A DNA stretch of 64,000 bases from Ceratorhiza oryzae-sativae (Eukaryota; Basidiomycota; Agaricomycetes; Cantharellales; Ceratobasidiaceae), in assembly GCA_030998015.1 (NCBI GenBank), contig JARWMV010000010.1, positions 62,001 to 126,000 of the forward strand, given 5' to 3'. A program made the position numbers and the translations under genes. Each line of letters starts with the position of its first letter. The first letter of the stretch is position 1. The notes under the pieces are model-generated. The model was given only the letters and a program-made list of their open reading frames with translations. It was not told the DNA's origin and did no database searches. Shown piece after piece: positions 35,057 through 46,701 of this stretch.

Positions 35057-38000
35057 AGGAAGTCCCTGATTTTCCCACCCAAGTGTTTCAACTCCATCAC
35101 ATCATCCCATATGTTGTCAAGCAGAACAGAGCCCTTCCATCTGACCCTGTAGCGCCATTTCCCATCCTTAACTTTCCAATCCAGGAATTTGTCAAACTCA
35201 TAATGTTCCTCCCCCTGTTGAGTGATTACTGTCAGGGGAGGTGCAAAGGAGCAGCCAAAATCGACATCTTTAACCACAGGGGATAGAGGTGAGATGTCAC
35301 AATCGACAATGTGTAGAAGGCTGGGGGAATCCCTAGAGGGAAATACTGAGTCTCAGAGCAGTGGAAAGTGTGAATAGACAAGGTAAAGCACTCTGCACAC
35401 CAGAGAAGCTTCACAGACTTGCTTAATTACTATTTGGGGCAAAAATGGCAAGCAATGCATAAGTACAAGCGACAGCTAATGCAGTACAAGGGACAGGAAG
35501 CAAGTATAAATGAGTATAAGTGAGAACAGGCAAGGGCAAGCAAGACAAGTGAGAGTAGGCAAAGATGGAAGCACATGCACAAGTACACATTGCAGAAAGC
35601 AGGCAAAATCAAGCAAACACAAGAGAGATATCACAAATGAGATCAATGACATGTCAGGAGCACGGCTCATGACATGAGACATTGAAGACATTGTGTACCT
35701 TCATGCCCTCTGGGAGGTCCAGATTGTATGCATGTGAGCCTATGTTCTTGACAGTTGGGAAGATACCATATTGCTTGTGATCCAGCTTCTTGTTGGGGTG
35801 CTGAGATGTGATATTCATGCTCGGAAGCCAAACCTTATCCCCAATGCTGAATTATGGGAAAGATTTGCCTTTTTCCGCCTGTTTGTAGTGTTCCTGTGGC
35901 CATTTTAGTGCAGAAGTGACTTCCTGGATTGTCTGGTGGACCTACAAACAGATGGGCTAACAGAAATCAAGAATCAGTGGGTAGAGTCATACTTGTGCAC
36001 CTTTGTAAACCGCAAGCAAACAGGCTGGGCGGACTGGCTTCCTCTGGCTGAATTTGCTCACAACAACACTTGAAGTGAAGCAACAGGCAAATGACCATTT
36101 GAGACTATTCATGGTTGCTCCCCAGTAATCGCACCATCTCTGGATCCCACCAGAGTTGCTGTGGCAGATGATAGGGCTATGGGGGTGATAGGCTGTAGAG
36201 AACTTGGGATCAACTTGGAGTGATATGTAGAGTGTCTTCAGTATTCTAGCAATGAAAGAGTGCCCTCTATCCAACACAGTGGTCCTGGGTTTTCCATGCA
36301 GCTTCCAGTCATGATGAAGAAACGTTTCTGCAACATCTTCTGCTGATGACGCCTCTCTGCAATACATATGTTGCATCATCTTGGAGAAGCAGTCTACAAG
36401 TGTCAGGATGCTGTCACACCCCTTGGACTTTGGCAGCTTGACAATGAGATCACATGATATATATCTTCCCAGGGACCAGCATGTTCAGGGACAGGCTGCA
36501 GAGCAACATGTGTCTCATATTCCTTGCTCCTTTGACGGATTTTGCATAATTCTATGTAGAGATTGACCTGGAATTCCCTAATGGGCCAGTAGAAGTGTCA
36601 GGCTGGTAGTTCTAGAGTGTGTGTGCATCCTTGATGACCAGCAGCTGGTGAGTGGTGGAAATGAGACAATAAGCTCTGTTTGATGTCAGGCTCATTGGGA
36701 ACAACAATTCTGCCTTGGTAGAACAGGACTCCATCTTGCATGGAGTAGTCTTTGAACTCTGCTGCCACAGATGGGGATAGCTTCTCTGTACTGGAGATGG
36801 TGGAGATAATTAAAGTGAGGCTAGGATAATCTGGTAGTGTGACCTTGATCAGGGAGACAAGGAGGGCTGACATGTCTGTTGCTTCACTAACAACCATGTG
36901 TCCTGGAAGCATTATCTGTAGCGCAGGCTCTGAAGGGATGTGATCTAGCTGCTGTGAGAGCATACCTGGTTTCTCTGATTGTTTCCCAGGACTGTGTTTG
37001 ATCATGAAGCTGTAGGCTGCAAGGGTGAGTTGCCAGTGTGCATGCTGCCTGTTGAAGTTCTGGGAAGTCTTCCAGTTGTCCAGATCCTTGTGATCTGTTA
37101 GTGCAGTGACCAGGTGCTTTGTTCCTTCCAGAAATATGTGCCAGTGTTCAAATGAGCAAATGATAGCCAGTAATTCCTTGTCATGAGTATCATCATTGAC
37201 CTCCGCAGGGGAGAAGCTGGCAGACATGAAAGCCATAGGGTGAAAGCACCCATCTGACTGTTGCTGGGACAGGACAGGAGCCATTGCATTGCCAGAAGCA
37301 TCAGTTTCCAGAAGGTAGGGATCATCCTCATTTGGGTGTGCAAGCAAATGTTCTGATGAAATTGGTTGCTTGATGACATCAAATGCTGCTTGTTGCTCTT
37401 TTCCCCAGTGCCACAGGACATCCAGATGTTTAAGAGCATAGAGTGGTCTTACCAACCAGCTGAAATTTGAAATGAACCAACAGTAAAAGTTTGCAAATGC
37501 AAGGAATCTCTGCACTTATGTCACAGTCACAGGAGCTGGCCATTCAACAATTGCCTTGACCATTTTGGTCTCCATAGAGATAACTTCAGGAGTGATTACC
37601 AAGCCGATGTAGGTGACAGAGGTGACAGCAAAATGGCACTTCTCTGGATTGCAGAAGAGGTTGTGCTTCTGCAAACAGGTGATAACTTCCCTGACATGCC
37701 CCTCATGTTCCTCTCTGTTGTTAGAGAAGATCACGATACCATCTAGGTAGACAATGGCAAAGATGTCCAAGATGTCCCCAAAGATAGTGTTCATGAAGCA
37801 CTGGAACACTGCAGGTGCATTTGTGAGGCCAAATGGCATGACCAGATATTCAAACAGCCCATATTTGGTGCAGAATGCTATTTCCCCCATCTCCCCTGCC
37901 TTGATGCACACATTGTTGTAACCTGAGTGTAAATCTAGGTTGGTGAAGATTTTTGCATGTTGGAGCTTCTTGATTAGCTCATCCTAACCCTGCAGTGCAT

Positions 38001-38807
38001 AGTGGTCCTTGATAGTGATATTATTCAGGCACTGGTAATCAACCACAAGGCAAAGTCAGCCATCAGCTTTCTTGACAAACATTACTGGGGTGCCTGCAGG
38101 AGATGTGCTGGGCTGTATTTTGCTGCTTGCAAGTTCTGGATTCAGGTGTTCCTTGAGTGTAGCTGTTTCAGCTGGTGTCATTGGGTAGATGGGAGCCCAA
38201 GGCACATCATTGCCATCTTCCAGGGGGATTGTACTGTCATATGGCTGGTGGGGAGGTAAGGAAGTGAAGAATATTTCCCCAAACATCTTATTACATTCCT
38301 GCAACTCAGGGGGGATTTTGAGAGTGTTGCCATGTCTGCACTCTTTTCAGAGAGCAGTTCAGGGAGTTTGATGGTCATATTTGCCCAGTCTACATCAGGG
38401 TTGTCCTAAAATGATATCCCAGTCACCAAGAGGGAGACAAAAGAAGGTTGCAGTGAAGGAATATGATTGGACTGTGAATTTGAGGGTGCATTTGAAGTGG
38501 ACAACATCCCTGACTTCTTCACCATTAATGCCAATGACCTGTTGTAGGGAGCTGAGTTCTGTGAGGGGAATAGAAAGTCAACACGCATATTGTGGGTTGA
38601 TGAAATTTGCACAGGATCCAGAGTCAATGAGAGCAGAATGACAGCCTGTGATTCCCTCAATGTCAAGTGTTATTAGGAGAGAATATTTTGATTGGATTGC
38701 ACACCAGACTCCAGGCTTGGATCACATTGTGGGGGTTCCACAGCACAGCACCAGACACAGGTAAAATGGGCTGCACTAGACTTTTTCTGACTCCACAGGT
38801 TCCTCTA
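35057..38807 (-). pseudogene. C3 pol: protease to chromodomain, RT active site altered
   Basis: Minus-strand family C pol without gag. Protease-like sequence (38666-38406) leads into RT (38304-37516), RNase H and linker (37515-36598), integrase (36379-35987 and around) and a C-terminal chromodomain (35286-35057, HYEFDKFLDWKVKDGKWRYR). A solo C-LTR at 35295-35674 splits integrase and chromodomain. The RT catalytic motif reads YLDG (IVYLDGIVIFS) instead of YLDD, which removes a metal-binding aspartate. Other stops and frameshifts occur, and the end of integrase near 36150 is scrambled. At about 38807 it switches abruptly to the B' fragment. Confidence 0.78.
35295..35674 (-). repeat. Solo C-family LTR
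   Basis: 380 bp, TGTCACAATCG to CTCATGACA. A perfect 5-bp target duplication TGAGA lies at 35290-35294 and 35675-35679. Inserted in C3. Confidence 0.9.
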
Positions 38808-40795
38808 ATGGTGTCCTCTATGGGATCATATCTTTTCCATCTGATGCAGTAGTATAAGCCATCTTTCCTTTGTTCCCAGTTGACAATCTTCTCAACTTTG
38901 TATTCCTGTTTGCCTTCCTCAGTCGTTACTGGTGCTGGCTTGCTTTGTTTCCTGTTGAAATCCTTATCTTTCTTGAAGGGTGTGAGAAGGTTGATGTGGA
39001 TGATATTATGGATCTGCATGGTCATGGGAAGCTCAAGGCAATACACATGGGAAGAGATTTTTTCTGATATGATGGGAAACAGGCCTATCCTTTTTTTCTC
39101 TAGTTGTTTGGTTGGGTGCTGTGTTTTGTTGTTGGCAGTGTTTAGCCACACCAGATCTCCCTTCTGCAATTCCATGGCTGGCAGTACTTCAGCTGTCCTG
39201 TGATATTCCATGGAGGCTTGGACTTCATCCTGTATGGCCTGCAATTCTTCTGCTGTGTTCTCAGCCACTAGTGATGCAGTGTTGATGTCTAGGTTATCCC
39301 ATCTTGGGTTAGTGCCCTAGACTGTGTGGAATGCAGTTTTCCTAGTTGTGGAGTTGATTTGGTTGTTATGGCAAAATTCTGTTATTGGTAGCCATTGGAC
39401 CCAATTGTGTTGCCTGTAATTGCAGTATGACCTAAGGAATCCTTCCAGCCATTGATTTGTCCCCTTGGATATGCTGTCTGTTTCAGGGTGGTACAGTGTG
39501 GAGAAGTAGGGTTCTATTCCTACCTTTTGATAGTCGGCTTTCAGGAATTGGCTGTTGAAGGTGACCCTGTGATCCAACACCATTGTCTTGGGTAGGCCAT
39601 GTAGCCACCACACCTCCTTGACAAATATGTCTGCTACATATACTTGTTGTGTCCCTCTGGATGCTCCCTTGCAGAACACTTAAGTAGTGGCTGCATTGAT
39701 GGTTTGGTGTTATGTGGTAAGTATTGAGTGTTCTAGTTACAGTGTTTGCTATGGTCTATGGTGGTTGATAAGATAAAACAAGCTGAGGTGTCCAGTCTTG
39801 CTTTATCCCCCTTATATACCTGTGGCTGCAGTGGCTGCAGATGTCTTATCTAAGCACAGTCCACAGTAGGTACAGGTTATATACAGTACTATGGGTTAGG
39901 TAATTGTTTATCTTAAGTTTGTGCAGCTCCAATTCTTATAGAGCTGTGCAAGGTCCCAGGGTCACATGATTTAAGCACTGAGGTCATGTGACAACTTGCT
40001 CCTCACTCCAAGTAACATGGGAGAGACATGCTGGAGCAAGTTCAGGGTAACCACCATAAGTGCCAGGTAAGCACCAAGGTCACGTGACCTTGTTTATTAT
40101 GGCTTGTTCTGCTTCAGGACAAATGCCATAAATCTGTAAAATATTTGGTTACTCTGTTATGTCTGTTTGACAGGTCATAACACTATTGCATTGATGGCCA
40201 CATTGAAAGGGGTGAAATGGGCTAGCCTGGAGAAGCAGTCTGTTACCACAAAGATGCTATCAAATCCCTCTGATTCAGGGAGTTTGACAATAAAGTCATA
40301 GGCTATGTCCTCCCAGGGCCTTTCTGGAATTGGTAGGGCTTTGATGGGTGCTTTTGTTTTGTGTCCTTTACTCTGCTTACAGGTTTCATAGGATTTGGTG
40401 TACCAGTTGACTTGTACCCCAATCCCTGGCCAGTAGAATCTTCTGGAAATGAGTTTAAGGGTCCCTGCTTGGCCTTGGTGGCTGGCTATGGGGGAGTCAA
40501 GGTTCATATCCAGGATTCTGAGATTTGTGTCCTTGTCTTCATGGATCATGATTTTCCCTTCATACCATAGGAGGTTATGCTTCCAGTCATACTTGTCATA
40601 TCACTTCCTGACTGTGGGCAGTAGGGAGTCCTTGGACTGTACAGAGAGGATGAGGGCCTGTAGTCCATCATCCTCTTCCTGACATTCCCTTATTTTGGAA
40701 ACAAGGTCTAGGTACAACTCTGCTTTGAATCTGATGAATTTCTCTGGGGGAATCATGATTTGATCAGGGATGACATGTGGCTTGTGGTCAGTGTG
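38808..40795 (-). pseudogene. B' fragment: RNase H end, integrase, chromodomain
   Basis: Minus-strand pol related to element B but distinct from it. It includes the zinc-binding integrase part (40549-40300, ASHQGQAGTLKLISRRFYWP and CKQSKGHK). The integrase core is split by the LTR at 39645-40182. The C-terminal part and a chromodomain (39268-38808, YKVEKIVNWEQRKDGLYYC) follow. It is cut on the left by C3 and on the right, inside the RNase H/integrase linker (HTDHKPHVIPDQIMIPPEKF), by the A2 LTR. Few frameshifts remain apart from insertions and isolated stops. Confidence 0.8.
39645..40182 (-). repeat. Solo B-family LTR
   Basis: 538 bp, TGTTGTGTCCCTCTGG to GGTCATAACA. The flanking pentamers ATACT and CTATT match at three of five positions. 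Removing the LTR and one pentamer restores an uninterrupted integrase reading frame, so it is probably a solo insertion whose duplication has decayed. Confidence 0.85.
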
Positions 40796-42049
40796 TATTA
40801 CAGGTCAGGGTACACATGGATATCTAGAGCTTAAGCAAATATAGATATGTTAGTATACACTAATCATACTCAATATTTCTTAGACTAGAGTAAGAAGGCT
40901 CAAAGTAGTTGCAATGTGATCAAGTAGCACTCAAGGTAGTCTTAATCTTTCATAGTGTAAACTCACTAATTTATAGGTATAAAGAGCAAGACTACTATGG
41001 TCAGGTTCCCTTAGATATCTTAAATGTAGTTCAGCCCTAGTCACTGGGACTAACTGATACTAATCTTAATACTCGACTTAACCAATAGCTTATAGGATAG
41101 ATGGTGGGCTGCCTAATGTGTGTACTTCCTCAGCTACAGGTACTTAGATTTCCTCTAATAGCTGGTACTTAATGTCATGCTCAATCAGGCAATATTGTAT
41201 CCTTATATATCTCTGTATATAAGATACAATGAATCAGACAGTATATAACTAATATGGTACTTTATTCCTCAGTACTAGTATTATAAGAAATCACACACAG
41301 ACAAGAGAAAAATAGGAAGAGAAAAGAAACCAATAACCAGTCTGGGTTGAGTAAGAGTAGGAGGGGGGATGGTCTAGAAGGGCCTCAGAGTGCAATCATC
41401 AAAAGAGGGTACTGCTATACTTGGGGTACACCCTAGACCAGTATAGGATAAGAGAGTAAAGACAGGGTGTGGATTGAAGGCATTGATGTATCTGAGACCT
41501 GCTATTGGCTTGTAGATCATATTATCATAGTCCATACATGTAATGAATGGAGGCTACATATCAATGAGTCATAAAGTGAGTCAGAGAAGCTTCTGGATCA
41601 ATTTGGAAGGCTCTCCTGACTGACTGGAGTCATTAGATCTTGATTGATGGACCAGTACAATCCTAATGATCTTTGGGCCATTCCAGTGTGAGGATCTGGT
41701 GGATTGCAACAATCTTCAGGCAGCAGATACTGCTGAAGATTAGCTATCGATAGAGCATAAGATCACTTTGATAGCATAAGCAGTTGCCAAGATATGAGCA
41801 GTGCAATGTTGTAATCGATATCTCCTGATAAGAGGAAATATTGCAACCTCTATATCTCCCTGAGTTCTTAAGATAAAATCATGATAAAATATGTGTTGGA
41901 AAGAGGAGAATTTATAATATTCAATGGACCACCAATAGTACAAATTCAGATGCATACAAATTCATTTAATTTCAAGAAAAATTACAGAGGCATCACTTGA
42001 CATTGGCAAAGCAGACTAAAATAATAGAAAATGTTAGTAATCCATAACA
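40796..42049 (-). repeat. A-family LTR, 3' LTR of A2
   Basis: 1,254 bp; its outer end is TATTACAGGTCAGGG (the family has TGTTACAGG). It is followed on the right by the complement of the polypurine tract (TAGCCCCCCCAG). It is the most CpG-decayed A-LTR, for example at 41675-41740. The region equivalent to the TATA box has been lost by a deletion near 41390. Confidence 0.9.
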
Positions 42050-42119
42050 TAGCCCCCCCAGTCTGGTATGTCAACTCACATTAGAGAGAATCATATCCCT
42101 CATCATCAGAGCTGATGTA

Positions 42120-43563
42120 CAGTGGGCAACAAATTAAATGGGACATGTGACCATCTGATAGAGAATCAACTGTAAAAGATGAAGGATAGACAATATCAGA
42201 CTCATGTGTTGGTGGAATATATAGCTATATGCCATATGATTTCCCTGGCAAAATTTCAGGACAACAGCTTGACTCTATGGCAAGATAATGATTGGAGAAA
42301 TTTTTGGCTGTCCCATTTGATTTGACATTTTGTACCTGGATGCTCATGCTGGGTAAACACCAGCTAGTCTGCTCATTTCCTGGACAATTTATCTAGAAAA
42401 AATATGCCAGGCATCTTTTAAACACCATATGAGTATGTTTTCAGAGTTTCAGCAAGTTGGGATGCACTATTAGAAAGTTATAGGCTGTTCAAGATGCGAG
42501 GTTTGCATGCTTTCCCACCCCTTGTTTCACAGTGATTTAGGCAGTTCATCTAATACAAATGACATTAAGACATTCAATGGCCATTTATAAGCTCTAAATG
42601 CATGACTGAAACCAGCTAAGAGGCACATACAGGAGTGGAAGTAGCTGGGATACATTTCCATGCATACACCCACTGGAATAAACCAGTCATGCTGAGGGCA
42701 GGAGTTCAGCTGGAAGTCTAAAAGCTACATGGATTATAACACCCCTGGGAGGGAATCTTCAATCTAAGTTTCAAGGGGACAGGGCAAAGACAAGGAAAGT
42801 TACAGACCATGCAGTACAAAAATTGGACTTTTTGATCAGATTTACTATGAGATTGGAGACAATTTGCACTGCATGGTCTGTAACTTTCCTTGTCTTTGCC
42901 CTGTCCCCTTGAAACTTAGATTGAAGATTCCCTCCCAGGGGTGCTATAATCCATGTAGCTTTTAGACTTCCAGCTGAACTCCTGCCCTCAGCATGACTGG
43001 TTTATTCCAGTGGGTGTATGCATGGAAATGTATCCCAGCTACTTCCACTCCTGTATGTGCCTCTTAGCTGGTTTCAGTCATGCATTTAGAGCTTATAAAT
43101 GGCCATTGAATGTCTTAATGTCATTTGTATTAGATGAACTGCCTAAATCACTGTGAAACAAGGGGTGGGAGAGCATGCAAACCTCGCATCTTGAACAGCC
43201 TATAACTTTCTAATAGTGCATCCCAACTTGCTGAAACTCTGAAAACATACTCATATGGTGTTTAAAAGATGCCTGGCATATTTTTTCTAGATAAATTGTC
43301 CAGGAAATGAGCAGACTAGCTGGTGTTTACCCAGCATGAGCATCCAGGTACAAAATGTCAAATCAAATGGGACAGCCAAAAATTTCTCCAATCATTATCT
43401 TGCCATAGAGTCAAGCTGTTGTCCTGAAATTTTGCCAGGGAAATCATATGGCATATAGCTATATATTCCACCAACACATGAGTCTGATATTGTCTATCCT
43501 TCATCTTTTACAGTTGATTCTCTATCAGATGGTCACATGTCCCATTTGATTTGTTGCCCACTG
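42120..43563. mobile_element. Tc1/mariner-type foldback element, 1.44-kb near-perfect palindrome
   Basis: Two arms of about 705 bases (42120-42825 and 42860-43563) are inverted copies with only a handful of differences, around a loop of about 34 bases. The ends are CAGTGGGCAACAAATYAAAT, flanked by TA on each side (42118-42119, 43564-43565), the target duplication typical of Tc1/mariner. No transposase frame is visible. It is inserted in the last codons of A2 ORF5. Confidence 0.92.
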
Positions 43564-44478
43564 TAAATGTGCTCCCTTTCCTTTCCTTTGTTGTTAGGAC
43601 AAGGCTCAGGAGTACTGGGAGGTGAAGGAGGGCAGGAGCCACTGAGAGTCTCAGAATCTGAATCTTCATCTCCAAGAGAAGGCTCAGGGCTCAAAGAAGG
43701 TTCTGCAGCCTCAGAGACTTTATCCCCAAAGAAAACTCTAAGGCAAGCATTAAGCTTCTTATCTTTCTGCCCTGCCCACCATTCTTCATATTTAGCCTTA
43801 GCTGTCCTATGAGAATATTCCTCTGATAGGGCCACCAAGTAGCACTAATTAAGAGTCAGTAAATGAAGAAAGCATGAACTAGGAGGCACCTACTACATTG
43901 TTTCCCCAAACAGCAGGGACTCCATCATCTGCAGGCAACTCCCAGCTCCCATAAGGGTGTTCAAGCAAATACTTATCCCAGGTGCACTGGGCAAATGCTA
44001 GAATCCCACAGGGCACAGGAGGAAGATCCAGCAAGTGTCCTTCATCTGGAAAAAGCCCTCTAGAGCAAGCCAGATGATTCAAGGAACTCAGCATGTGATT
44101 GCCCCAGATTTGGAGACAAACTACTGTGTAGATCAGGTCAGAGAAGGAATCAAAAGGCTCATGCCAGTCCTGGATGTGAAAACCTTTTTCTGGCTCTAGA
44201 GTGTAAACAATATTTGCCACCCTAAATTGTGCATACAGAGGGGAGTCCACTCCAAAGCTGTTCAAAGCCTCAGCCTTCTTAAGGCCTCCATCATTGCAGA
44301 AAGTGGCAACACAGTCTTGCACTTGCAATAGAGCATCAGTAAGAGCATGAATGGTTTGGTCACTCAGGTACCAGCCATCCTTATACCAGCTCTGGCCTAC
44401 ACTGTGCTGTACTTCAATGCCCTCCCTGAACTTGCACTCAAGGATGGATGGGCCACTGAAAAACTTACTCTCCCCTTG

Positions 44479-45788
44479 TGTTATGGATCACTAACATTTT
44501 CTATTATCTTAGTCTGCTCTGCCAACCTCAAGCGATGCCTCTGTAATTAAATTGTGAAATACTTGAATTTGTATGCACTCCAAATTGTACTATTTTACGT
44601 TTCATTAAATAGTACAAATTTCTTGCTTTCCAACGCATATTTTATTAAGTTTTTACGATAAGATCTCAGAGAGATACAGAGGTTGCAATATTTCCTCTTA
44701 TCAGGAGATATTGATTACAACATTGCACCACTCATATCTCGGCAACTGCTTATGCTATCAAAGCGATCTTATGCTCTATCGATGGCTAATCTTTGGCAAT
44801 ATCTGCTGCCCAAAGATCGTCGCGATCCACCAGATCCTTGCACCAGAATGGCCTGTAGATCATTAGAATCTTACTGGACCATCAATCAAGATCTAATGAC
44901 TCCAGTCAGTCAGGAGAGCCTTCCAAATTGATCCAGAAGCTTCTCTGACTCACTTTATGACTCACTGAGATGTAGCCTCCATTCATGACATGTATATACT
45001 ATGATAATATGATCTACAAGCCAATAGCAGGTCTCAGATGCATCAATGCCTTTGATCCACACCCTGTCCTTACTCTTTTATCCTATACTGGGCTAGGGTG
45101 TACCCCAAGTATAGCAGTACCCTCTTTTGATGATTGCACTGGCATGCATGTATCTATTTGGCTCTGGAATGCCCTCCTCAGGGTATAAAAGGACCTCCTC
45201 TGAGGCCCTTCCAGACCACCTTCCCTCCTCTACTCAACCCAGACTGGTTATTGGTTTCTTTTTCTCTTTCTATTTTCTCTTGTCTGTGTGTAATGTCTTA
45301 TATAACTAGTACTGAGGAATAAAGTATCATATTAGTTATATACTGTCTGAGTCGTTGTATCTTATATACAGAGATATATAAGGATACAATATTGCCTGAT
45401 TGAGCATGACATTAAGTACCAGCTATTAGAGGAAATCTAAGTACCTGTAGCTGAGGAAGTACACACATTAGGCAGCCCACCATCTATCCTATAAGCTATT
45501 GGTTAAGTCTAGTATTAAGATTAGTATCAGTTAGTCCAAGTGACTAGGGCTGAACTACATTTAAGACATCTAAGGGAACCTGACCATAGTAGTCTTGCTC
45601 TTTATACCTATAAATTAGTGAGTTTACACTGTGAAAGATTAAGACTACCTTGAGTGTTACTTGATCACATTGCAACTACTTTGAGCCTTCTTACTCTAGT
45701 CTAAGAAGTATTGAGTATGATTGGTGTATACTAACATATCTACATTTGCTTAAGCTCTAGATATTCAAGTGTACCCTGACCCATAACA
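44479..45788 (+). repeat. Solo A-family LTR
   Basis: 1,310 bp, TGTTATGGATCAC to CCATAACA. A perfect 5-bp target duplication CCTTG lies at 44474-44478 and 45789-45793. TATA box at 45183-45190. Inserted in A2 ORF5. Confidence 0.95.
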
Positions 45789-45907
45789 CCTTGATGCATG
45801 ACACTAGCAAACACATGGAAGTGCTTGCAGGACAGGATCAGGTTGATGCTGGCCATAATCTGGACATCATTCAACATGGAGGGAGGAGCCTGCATGGTGG
45901 AAAGAAG

Positions 45908-46452
45908 TGTCATGACCCTCTGGATGCTTCCTTGTGAAGCACTTAAGTAGTGGCTGCATTGACGGTTTGGTGCTATGCAGTATGTATTGAGTGTTCTAGT
46001 TACAGTGTTTGCTATGGTCTATGGTGGTTGACAAGATAAAGCAAGCTGAGGCGTCCAGTCTTGCTTTATCCTTCTTATATATGCCTGTGGCTGAGGTGAC
46101 TGTGGATGTATTATCTAAGCACAATCTGCAGTAGGTGTAGGTTATATACAGTACTATGGTTTAGGTAATTGTTTATCTTAAGTTTGTGCAGCTCTGAATC
46201 TTATAGAGCTGTGCAAGGTCTGAGGGGTAAGTGCTGAGGTCACATGATCCTGTGGTAAGTGCCAAGATCACGTGACAACTCACTCCTTGCTCCAAGTAAC
46301 AATGGAGAGAAATGCTGGAGCAAGTTCAGGGTAACCACCATAAGCACCAAGATCATGTGACCTTGTTTATGGCTCATTCTGCTTAGGAAAAATGCCATAA
46401 ATCCATAAACATATTTGGTTACTCTGTTATGTCCATTTGACAGGTCATAACA
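45908..46452 (-). repeat. B-family LTR, 3' LTR of element B
   Basis: 545 bp, TGTCATGACCCTCTGG to GGTCATAACA. It contains CACGTG (46267-46280) and CACATG/CATGTG versions of the same motif. Confidence 0.95.
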
Positions 46453-46701
46453 TCATCCCCCCCTTTGGACATGTCTTGGGGGACCTTGAGACATGGTTTA
46501 GATCCTTATGCAAAAGGAATCTCATGCACCTAGGAGGTTAAGGGTGCTGGACTTGAACCAACAACCTTTTGGCTGATTCAGTATTGTTCAATGAGGTCAG
46601 GCTGAGTCAGGCTAGACCCCTTAACCTCTTCGTTACAAGAGATTGTTTTTCTTTTCCTTGTTGTGGAGGTTATTCAGGGGTGAGGAGTTGTCTGCTTCTT
46701 C
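46453..46701. other. Region between Rep pseudogene and 3' LTR of B
   Basis: Holds the polypurine tract (46453-46468 as its complement) and a tRNA-like patch (about 46545-46630), with no supported gene. Confidence 0.5.

Larger units (their letters stand above)
42050..45907 (-). pseudogene. A2 accessory ORF5, split by two insertions
   Basis: The counterpart of 22713-23860. It starts MQAPPSMLNDVQIM (ATG near 45899) and is broken after about 36 codons by the solo LTR at 44479-45788. It then continues open from 44478 through YLSDQTIHALTDALLQVQDC and PLYAQFRVANIVYTLEP to an intron candidate at about 43897-43845 (GTAGTA donor, TACTGAC branch, AATTAG acceptor). The last exon runs from 43844 through an acidic Ser/Pro-rich part to the foldback at 43563. 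The final codons (ISSDDEGYDSL, stop) lie beyond the foldback at 42117-42080. Apart from the insertions no stop is seen, so the gene was probably intact when the first of them landed. Function unknown. Confidence 0.55.

Noticed and set aside
46545..46640. tRNA-like sequence on the minus strand (T-arm GTTGGTTCAAGTCCAGC with partly paired ends)
   Set aside because: The T-arm and part of the acceptor stem fit, but no proper anticodon stem-loop could be drawn. Possibly a tRNA-derived fragment; a covariance-model scan would decide.
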